Source: Pseudomonadota bacterium
GTDB lineage: Bacteria; Pseudomonadota; Gammaproteobacteria; Acidithiobacillales; Acidithiobacillaceae
NCBI GenBank assembly: GCA_021818125.1
Contig: JAKAFG010000115.1
Coordinates: 1-6,572, forward strand
Direction of reading: 5' to 3'
Length of the DNA: 6,572 nt
Of the stretch, positions 1-5,346 are shown one piece after another (the stretch's first letter is position 1; each line of letters begins with the position of its first letter). Below the pieces are notes generated by a model. That model saw only the letters and a list, made by a program, of their open reading frames with translations. It was not told the origin of the DNA and ran no database searches. The position numbers were made by a program, and so were the translations under genes.

Positions 1-1553
1 TAATAGCGGGCGTCGGCCCCCGGAGAGACGATATTAAATTTGGTATCGAAGACGTCAATCCCGTTTTCCACCCGATACAGTCCGGGGAGGCTGTAATTCT
101 GATGCCCTTCGTACTGGCCCACTTCGCGGTCGTTTCCGGCGATTTCCTGATAGGTGCTGGTGACGATAATATCGGCGGAGTTCATGGCGATGAGGTCCGC
201 GGTATACTGGCAGGCGAAATGATGGCTGGCGTCGTGATCGCGCCAGTAGAGGTCGCTATAGAGGTATTTGCTCTTCTCCAGCGCGTGAGCAATGTTGCAT
301 TGGGTGACATTCAGCCGCGCACTGAGGATGGTGGCCACCAGATTACCATCGGAGTAATTGCCGATAATCAGGTCGGGACGACGACCAAATTCCGCCAGAG
401 TTTCCCGTTCGAGGTCATCGGCATAGCGTTCCAGCCAGGGCCAGACATTGAAGCGGGAGATCCACTGCGGCAGTATTTCGCCATTGGGATAGCGGAAGGG
501 CACGCGGAGAATCTGTACATTATCGGCGCCATGGACGGGTTCCAGACGCTGATCGCAGGCGGTGCCATCGGCATTGGGAATCAGGCGGGTGGCGATCAGA
601 ATTCGGGGTACGATGTCCAGCCCCTGGCGGGCCAGGCGTTGGCGCATTTCCTGTTCCAGTGCCCGCGCCTGATCGAGAATGTAGACGACCTGCCCGCCGG
701 TATCCGGACGTCCGAGCACCTTGTCCTGCGCAAACCAGCCATGAATAGACACGATCAGTATTTTGGAGATCATGGGGATGCGGTCAATGAATGCCTGCAG
801 ACTTTCTGCCGAGGGGGCGTCCAGCAGGTCCATCAGCAGACGCATGGTCTCGCGCACCCGCCCGGCGGTGTCTCCCCAGCCTGGGGCGAAGCCGCGATGG
901 GTCATCTCCACGGCAAACTCCGTCCACGGTTTGGTCTTGGGGAGCGTCGCCAGATATTGCACGGTCTGACGTAGTGCTTCAAAATCCGGCGGCTGATCGT
1001 GCACCATCAGCGATTGCCCGTTGAGCTTATGCACCGCCAAAAAGTCGAGAATGCTCTGGCGTCCCGCCTTGATGTCGCCGAACAGTCGCCCGGCCAGGCG
1101 GCGGTTCATATACATGAGCCCCTGTCCGATGGTGGCCTCATCGTGCAGGCGATAGGAGACCGCGCGGAAATCCTCAAAATCCACGGTGAGTACCGGCTCC
1201 TGATCATTCGCGGGGAGCACCTGCCTGTCCTTAAAGGCCAGATAGTCCCCCGCCGTCAGCGTCTCCAGATTGAGCTGTTCCCGATGCAGACGCAGATAAG
1301 TCCAACGGCCGGGGCCAGGACGCCAGGCCAGATAAATCCATGGTTCTGCGAGCACTGCCTCTTGCAGTCTGGAGAAAAACTCCTGCAACACCACCAGCTC
1401 TGCATCACTGCCGTAATCTGCGGCAAAGTCGCTGATGGCCTTTTGCAAATCGGTATAGAGCAGAAAGGGGCGTTGCAGATTGAACAGATGTCGCAACAGC
1501 CCGGAAACACAATGGGAATTCTGGCTGATACAGCGACGCAGGTCATCAGACAT
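1..1553 (-). CDS. sus: Sucrose synthase, N-terminal 517 residues (cut by the left window edge)
   Basis: Cytoplasmic GT4-family, GT-B-fold glycosyltransferase. It reversibly converts sucrose plus NDP into NDP-glucose plus fructose. The frame is open from the ATG at 1553 to the window edge. Residues 1 to about 260 form the N-terminal region typical of sucrose synthases. The GT-B domain then begins with the SIHGW motif (H271, G272) and the PDTGGQVVY loop (284-291), and the NIAHALEKSKY segment carries the conserved active-site histidine H423. The downstream nucleotide-sugar-binding Arg/Lys and the E-x7-E motif lie outside the window. Family members are about 790-810 residues, so roughly two thirds is present. 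An AGGA seven bases before the ATG supports the start. The start overlaps the sps stop by eight bases (ATGTCTGA), indicating translational coupling. UDP versus ADP preference cannot be judged because the relevant residues are missing. Family assignment is very secure. Confidence 0.95.
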   Translation of the reverse strand, partial: MSDDLRRCISQNSHCVSGLLRHLFNLQRPFLLYTDLQKAISDFAADYGSDAELVVLQEFFSRLQEAVLAEPWIYLAWRPGPGRWTYLRLHREQLNLETLTAGDYLAFKDRQVLPANDQEPVLTVDFEDFRAVSYRLHDEATIGQGLMYMNRRLAGRLFGDIKAGRQSILDFLAVHKLNGQSLMVHDQPPDFEALRQTVQYLATLPKTKPWTEFAVEMTHRGFAPGWGDTAGRVRETMRLLMDLLDAPSAESLQAFIDRIPMISKILIVSIHGWFAQDKVLGRPDTGGQVVYILDQARALEQEMRQRLARQGLDIVPRILIATRLIPNADGTACDQRLEPVHGADNVQILRVPFRYPNGEILPQWISRFNVWPWLERYADDLERETLAEFGRRPDLIIGNYSDGNLVATILSARLNVTQCNIAHALEKSKYLYSDLYWRDHDASHHFACQYTADLIAMNSADIIVTSTYQEIAGNDREVGQYEGHQNYSLPGLYRVENGIDVFDTKFNIVSPGADARY

Positions 1554-3690
1554 GAGCTTGTCCTGGGAAGCGGTAGTGCTGGATGCCTTCGAGAATGCCC
1601 CAGGCATGGTAAGCACTGGCGAAATAGATGTGATGTTTATCTCTTAGCCCGTGTAGTTCCGGGCTGTGGTTGCCGACAACAACGCCGCAAATTTCGCCCC
1701 CCATCATATCGGCGTCATTGCCGGAGTCTCCCGCAGTAAGCACCGCATGCAAGGGCAACCCCCAACGAAAGGCCAGGAAACGGATGGCGTGGCCCTTGGA
1801 AGCACGAATGGGCAATACATCCAGATAACGGCCATGGGAAAGCACCACATGGGCGGCGATCTGCTGCTCGTGCAGGCGCTGCTGCAGATCTTTCACCGTC
1901 GGTGGGCGTTTGGGGTCCACATAATAGCTTACTTTGAATGCGCTCTGGGTGAGTTTTTCCTGCAGGCGCAGGCCGGGCACCCTGGCCAGTGCCTGCAATA
2001 CCCCTTCACGCCACCAGCGATAGTGCAGATGAGCGGCCCAGTCCTGATCCTCGCGCAGCTTACTGCCATAGACGATACGCGTACCCACATCAGTGATGCA
2101 GATGTCCGGGCGGGGGACCTGGTGTGCCGCCAGTATCTCCATGGTTTGTTTGAGATTCCGCCCGGTGGCTACGCCAAAGGCTACCCGGGGATGCTCCCTC
2201 AGCCATTCCATCAGCGTGGCGAGCCCCGCCGGGTCGCCAATCAAGGTATTGTCGATGTCGGATATGAGCAGATGATCCGCCGTCGGTAAGGCGCGGCGTA
2301 CCCCCTGGCGGGCGGCGGATTCGCGCCGCAACTGTTTGCGCTGACGCCGGAGAATACGTTCCACTTCCGCCAGATAACGGCGCGCATGGGCCTCCCAACT
2401 ATAGACCCGGCGCACCCCCAGCAAGCCTGCCCGACTGGCACGCTGCCAGCGTTGGCGATCAAACACTATTTGTCGAAGTGCCGCCTGTAGTTCCGCGATA
2501 TCCAGGGGGTCTATCAGGATGCCATTGCGACAGTAGCGGATGATGTCCTGAGGGCCACCATGCCGGGTGGCGACGACCGGCAAACCCGAGGCCGCGGCCT
2601 CCAGCAGGGTCAGGCCAAAGGGTTCGGTGAGTGCCGGGTTGACGAAAACGCCCTTATAGATAGCCGCATAGCGGTAATATTCGGGAATATCTTCCGGTTC
2701 GTGGTGCTTGGGGAGGGCGACTCGCCCGTAAAGGTCGTAATCGTCGATGGTATGCAGTACGCTCTGAATCACCTCTTTCGCCCCGTGCGGGAGTTGCCCA
2801 AAGCGGTCACGCTGGCCCATGACCAGAACCAGATTGGCCTGCTCCCGCAAAAAAGGGTCGGTGGCATAGGCCTCAACCAGACGCTGAAAGTTTTTACGCT
2901 CATCGGGGCGGGCAATGGCCAGAATGGGGGGCTTGCGCGGTGCCTCCAAAAAGCGGCGTAAGCCGGGCAGCAGCGGTGAAGAACGCTGCCGCCCTGGTCG
3001 GGAAAACCGTCGCAAATCTACACCCGGCGGCAGGATCCTGAAATGTGTCCGCACGGCATTCTCGTACAGGCCATACTGCTCGTCCACTTCCTGACGGGTG
3101 CTGGCCAGGACCACGGACGCTTCACTGAGTACGGATTCTTCGGCGGCAATGCGTCGCGGGAAACGAAACTGCCGGTCGATACTTTCCGCCTTACGGCCAG
3201 CAGCGATCAGCCTTTCCCGCTTGTCCCGCCCCAGGGAATGGCCGGTGTGAATGAGCGGAATACCCAGCAGGCGGGAGAGGCGCACCCCTACGTAACCCGC
3301 ATCGGCATAGTGGCTGTGGATGACATCGGGAATACAGTCTTCACCACGGATAAAATGCAGCGCACCGTCCACAAAGGTATCCAGGTAATCCCAGAGCCGC
3401 TCTTTTTGCAGATATTTATGCGCTGGACCGGCAGGCAGACGGATAATCTGCGCGCCGGATTCCAATAGTTCGCGCGGTGCTCCATAAATGGGATTCGTGC
3501 CGGGATCGTTAAAGCGACGCGTGAGAAGGTCGATCCGGGCGACGCGCGGATCCCGTGCCAGCGCCTGCATTTCGTCGAGTACATAGCCAATCTGGCCGCC
3601 GGTATCTGCATCGACCCCGAGCTCCGGAGTACCGCAAATGCGGCCGTGGATACTCAGCATCAGAATGTAAAGACCTTGGTGGTCTGCCAA
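1546..3690 (-). CDS. sps: Sucrose-phosphate synthase with C-terminal sucrose-phosphatase (HAD) domain
   Basis: Predicted to join NDP-glucose and fructose-6-phosphate into sucrose-6-phosphate and then dephosphorylate it to sucrose in the cytoplasm. The protein has 714 residues. Residues 1 to about 445 are a GT4 GT-B glycosyltransferase: SIHG (13-16), DADTGGQ (27-33), TGHSLGRDK with H151, nucleotide-sugar-binding R261 and K266 in RPDERKN, and the E356-x7-E364 motif in TEPFGLTLLE. Residues from about 473 are a HAD phosphatase with all its motifs: DIDNT (D478, D480, T482), T509 in VATGRN, K632 in RASKGHA, and GDSGND (D655, D659). A basic linker (about 445-470) joins the halves. The start is TTG, chosen because an AAGGAGG lies six bases upstream. 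The next in-frame ATG is at codon 11 and would cut into the first beta strand. The gene follows the PfkB stop after one base. That both domains are active is inferred from motif completeness. Confidence 0.95.
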   Translation of the reverse strand: MADHQGLYILMLSIHGRICGTPELGVDADTGGQIGYVLDEMQALARDPRVARIDLLTRRFNDPGTNPIYGAPRELLESGAQIIRLPAGPAHKYLQKERLWDYLDTFVDGALHFIRGEDCIPDVIHSHYADAGYVGVRLSRLLGIPLIHTGHSLGRDKRERLIAAGRKAESIDRQFRFPRRIAAEESVLSEASVVLASTRQEVDEQYGLYENAVRTHFRILPPGVDLRRFSRPGRQRSSPLLPGLRRFLEAPRKPPILAIARPDERKNFQRLVEAYATDPFLREQANLVLVMGQRDRFGQLPHGAKEVIQSVLHTIDDYDLYGRVALPKHHEPEDIPEYYRYAAIYKGVFVNPALTEPFGLTLLEAAASGLPVVATRHGGPQDIIRYCRNGILIDPLDIAELQAALRQIVFDRQRWQRASRAGLLGVRRVYSWEAHARRYLAEVERILRRQRKQLRRESAARQGVRRALPTADHLLISDIDNTLIGDPAGLATLMEWLREHPRVAFGVATGRNLKQTMEILAAHQVPRPDICITDVGTRIVYGSKLREDQDWAAHLHYRWWREGVLQALARVPGLRLQEKLTQSAFKVSYYVDPKRPPTVKDLQQRLHEQQIAAHVVLSHGRYLDVLPIRASKGHAIRFLAFRWGLPLHAVLTAGDSGNDADMMGGEICGVVVGNHSPELHGLRDKHHIYFASAYHAWGILEGIQHYRFPGQAHV

Positions 3691-3691
3691 A

Positions 3692-4594
3692 TTAGTCCTC
3701 CTTAGCCCATCGCGCCATTATGGTCCGGTAAAACTCGGGTTGATCCGGTATGGCGCCAGATATCGCACAAATGGCCGCTGCCAATTCCCCTGCCCTCTGC
3801 AATCGCCGTGCAATGGCATCACCGCCAAACAGGCTCCAGAGCCAGCCTGCGGCGAAGGCGTCCCCAGCCCCGACGGTGTCCTGGATAACCGTGGAGGCTG
3901 CTTCCGCCTCGTAAAAATTGGTCCCGTCCCCATAAGCGGCACCCGCAGCGCCGCGGGTCAGCAAGACGGCTTGCACATGAAAATGCCGGGCTACCATCTG
4001 CGTCGCTTCCCGCAGGGTCGAGGCTGGGGGGAGTTCGTAAGTACGCATGATCTGCTCCAGTTCCTCCACATTACATTTTAGTATAGATGAACCCTGTATG
4101 ACCTCGACCAGTAATTCCGGATTCCACCAGGGATCGCGCAGATTGATGTCTACAAAACGCCACCGGGTACGGGCGCGCAACTGGCGCCAAGTCGCCCGCG
4201 ATGGCCCGTCTTCCCGCAAGGCGAGACTACCGTGATAGAGCCAGGGAATGGGGGCGATCACGCTGGAGGGCATACCAATGGCGTCGTAGGCCTGATGCGG
4301 CAGAATCTCGAAGCGGTGCCCCTGCCGGACGTCCGCCGTCACCCGTACCCGACCGGTGGGAAGCAACGCGTCCTCGGTCACTTCGTCTGTGGACATCCCC
4401 CAGTCCCGCATGTGCTGCAAAATGCGTTGCCCCGAGGCATCCCGCCCTACCCTGCTGACAAAGACGGACGCCACCCCCAGCGCATGGAGGTGTTGCGCAA
4501 CATTGAAGGGAGCGCCACCAAGTCGTTGCACCTCTCCAAAATCATCGACCAGACATTCGCCGAAAATAACGCCGAGGGACACGTCTGCATTCAT
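3692..4594 (-). CDS. PfkB-family carbohydrate kinase, probable fructokinase
   Basis: Ribokinase-fold sugar kinase of 300 residues, the usual family length. Visible features are an N-terminal GECLVD strand (12-17), the sugar-contacting GGAPFN loop (26-31) of the first PfkB signature, DINLRDPWW (148-156) resembling the DxNxRxxLW segment of fructokinases, KCNVEELE (173-180), the LLTRGAAG strand (211-218), and the second signature DTVGAGDAF (239-247), whose D245 is the catalytic base. In this context the likely reaction is ATP-dependent conversion of fructose, released by sucrose synthase, to fructose-6-phosphate, the acceptor used by sucrose-phosphate synthase. The start ATG overlaps the upstream channel stop (ATGA) and has AGAAGG seven bases before it. 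The final codons AAG GAG GAC also form the ribosome-binding site of the next gene. The family is certain. Fructose specificity is inferred from context and local similarity, and another sugar is possible. Confidence 0.88.
   Translation of the reverse strand: MNADVSLGVIFGECLVDDFGEVQRLGGAPFNVAQHLHALGVASVFVSRVGRDASGQRILQHMRDWGMSTDEVTEDALLPTGRVRVTADVRQGHRFEILPHQAYDAIGMPSSVIAPIPWLYHGSLALREDGPSRATWRQLRARTRWRFVDINLRDPWWNPELLVEVIQGSSILKCNVEELEQIMRTYELPPASTLREATQMVARHFHVQAVLLTRGAAGAAYGDGTNFYEAEAASTVIQDTVGAGDAFAAGWLWSLFGGDAIARRLQRAGELAAAICAISGAIPDQPEFYRTIMARWAKED
3697..3703 (-). promoter_or_regulatory. Ribosome-binding site deciding the TTG start of sps
   Basis: The minus strand reads AAGGAGG, close to a perfect anti-16S complement, followed by six bases and then TTG. 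The motif lies inside the last codons of the upstream kinase gene (Lys-Glu-Asp-stop). It supports TTG rather than the ATG ten codons later as initiation codon, and it implies that ribosomes finishing the kinase can re-initiate on sps. Confidence 0.85.
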
Positions 4595-5163
4595 GGTGCA
4601 GCCTTCTCATCCAGGCTGGCTTTTTTTTCGACATCGGGCAAGCGCCGAATAATGCGTTGGAAAAAGAGATTATTGGGTATTACCACAATCTGGCCGTCAT
4701 CCTGGCGCAACTCGGTAAACATGAGATTTTCTTCAATGACCTCACCGGTCAGTGATTCCGGGAATATCTCGATACGTTGCCCCAACTGTAATGGCTGCCA
4801 GAACCAGATAAAAAAGCGTGCCGTAATGTTGCTGACCATGGCCCATACGGCCAGCATACCGACGCCAATCACCGCCAGTAAGCTGACAAAAGTGGTCCAG
4901 ACGGCAGTGACATCGACACCCCAGACCCGCAGTACGACAACCCAGACAATGAGCCAGAGAAACCAGGTGGTGATTCTCTGAAACATCACGCCATAGCCGC
5001 GTGACAAGGCCCGTCGTCGGCCGAGAAAGTCCATGAGACGCACAACTACATTGCCATACCAGCGTAATATCAGATAGCTACCCGCCACGATCAGCAGGGT
5101 ATACATCGACCGGTGTAACAACCACTCAGGGTCCATCGTCAGCCCATGGAAAATCGTGCCCAT
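4591..5163 (-). CDS. Short MscS-family mechanosensitive channel protein
   Basis: Predicted inner-membrane channel subunit of 190 residues, first gene of the operon. Three hydrophobic segments are visible: about 17-37, 62-82 and 86-121. The last is Gly/Ala/Val-rich, ends in SNITARFFIW, and corresponds to the pore-lining TM3 of MscS. The following stretch (QPLQLGQRIEI, then LTGEVIEENLMFTELRQ and VVIPNN at 161-165) is the diagnostic MscS beta domain. After about residue 174 there is only a short charged tail, so the alpha/beta C-terminal domain of full-length MscS (286 residues in E. coli) is absent. No frameshifted remnant is seen downstream. The ATG is supported by GGAGGGGA seven bases upstream, and the stop overlaps the kinase start. 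Known family members open under membrane tension and release solutes after osmotic downshock. A role in sucrose or ion release here is inferred from operon position. Voltage- or ligand-modulated variants also exist. Confidence 0.87.
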   Translation of the reverse strand: MGTIFHGLTMDPEWLLHRSMYTLLIVAGSYLILRWYGNVVVRLMDFLGRRRALSRGYGVMFQRITTWFLWLIVWVVVLRVWGVDVTAVWTTFVSLLAVIGVGMLAVWAMVSNITARFFIWFWQPLQLGQRIEIFPESLTGEVIEENLMFTELRQDDGQIVVIPNNLFFQRIIRRLPDVEKKASLDEKAAP

Positions 5164-5170
5164 ACATCAC

Positions 5171-5178
5171 TCCCCTCC
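5171..5178 (-). promoter_or_regulatory. Ribosome-binding site of the MscS-like gene
   Basis: The minus strand reads GGAGGGGA, seven bases before the ATG at 5163. It selects this ATG over an overlapping out-of-frame ATG four bases upstream, which would open a frame without homology to the channel. Confidence 0.75.
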
Positions 5179-5191
5179 GCTGTTGATTTTT

Positions 5192-5220
5192 ACCATAACG
5201 TAGCGAACGCAGACGGGCAA
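5192..5220 (-). promoter_or_regulatory. Candidate sigma70-type promoter of the sucrose operon
   Basis: On the minus strand a -35 element TTGCCC (5215-5220) and a -10 element TATGGT (5192-5197) are separated by exactly 17 bases. Each matches four of six consensus positions. Transcription would begin near 5185, giving a leader of about 22 bases that contains the Shine-Dalgarno of the channel gene. The spacing and position are good but the boxes are imperfect, so this is a prediction by eye. No other convincing promoter was noticed inside the operon, where genes overlap or nearly touch. Confidence 0.5.
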
Positions 5221-5226
5221 ATCCGC

Positions 5227-5244
5227 GCCTTACGGGCGTAAGGC
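5227..5244. promoter_or_regulatory. Perfect inverted repeat, candidate operator in the divergent promoter region
   Basis: GCCTTACG and CGTAAGGC are exact reverse complements separated by two bases (GG). The dyad lies six bases upstream of the predicted operon -35 box, centred near -50 from the predicted start, and between the two divergent genes. This is a typical location for a dimeric transcription factor. No T-run follows on either strand, which argues against an intrinsic terminator. The binding protein is unknown. Confidence 0.55.
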
Positions 5245-5284
5245 AACCCAATTGTCAGGGAACCAACCGAGAAAAGGCTTATCA

Positions 5285-5290
5285 GATAAT
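5285..5290 (+). promoter_or_regulatory. Weak candidate -10 element for the MFS gene
   Basis: GATAAT matches five of six positions of the -10 consensus and lies 57 bases before the MFS ATG. No good -35 is found 16-18 bases upstream: the best TTGTCA, at 5252-5257, is 27 bases away. The element overlaps a small palindrome, TTATC-A-GATAA (5279-5289). It could need an activator or use another sigma factor. The call is tentative. Confidence 0.25.
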
Positions 5291-5336
5291 GGTATGCCTC
5301 GCACGATACCGTAAAGGGCGGCCCGATGGGCGACAC

Positions 5337-5341
5337 AGGAG
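5337..5341 (+). promoter_or_regulatory. Ribosome-binding site of the MFS gene
   Basis: AGGAG followed by five bases and ATG at 5347. It favours this start over the in-frame ATG at 5326, which would add seven residues. Confidence 0.7.
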
Positions 5342-5346
5342 AGATC

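Noticed and set aside
1524..1541. Leu-x-Arg-x-x-Ser pattern at residues 5-10 of sucrose synthase, resembling the plant phosphorylation site
   Set aside because: The flanking residues do not match the plant motif, bacteria lack the plant calcium-dependent kinases, and so short a pattern arises easily by chance.
102..1739. Long rightward open frames (290 and 246 codons) across 102-974 and 999-1739
   Set aside because: They lie antisense to sucrose synthase and the 3' end of sps, whose frames show unmistakable family motifs. The rightward translations have no recognisable domain and reflect GC-rich codon bias.
4621..4628. Run of eight A residues (minus strand) near the 3' end of the MscS-like gene as a programmed frameshift making a channel-kinase fusion
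   Set aside because: The kinase frame is the -1 frame relative to the channel, but after a -1 slip the reading meets a TGA about five codons later, before the kinase ATG. No fusion would result.
1666..4981. Several other rightward open frames of 60-250 codons opposite sps, the kinase and the channel gene
   Set aside because: All are antisense or out-of-frame shadows of well-supported genes and show no domain or plausible protein composition.
5227..5244. The intergenic dyad as a Rho-independent terminator
   Set aside because: No T-run follows on either strand, and it sits between divergent starts where no transcript is expected to end.
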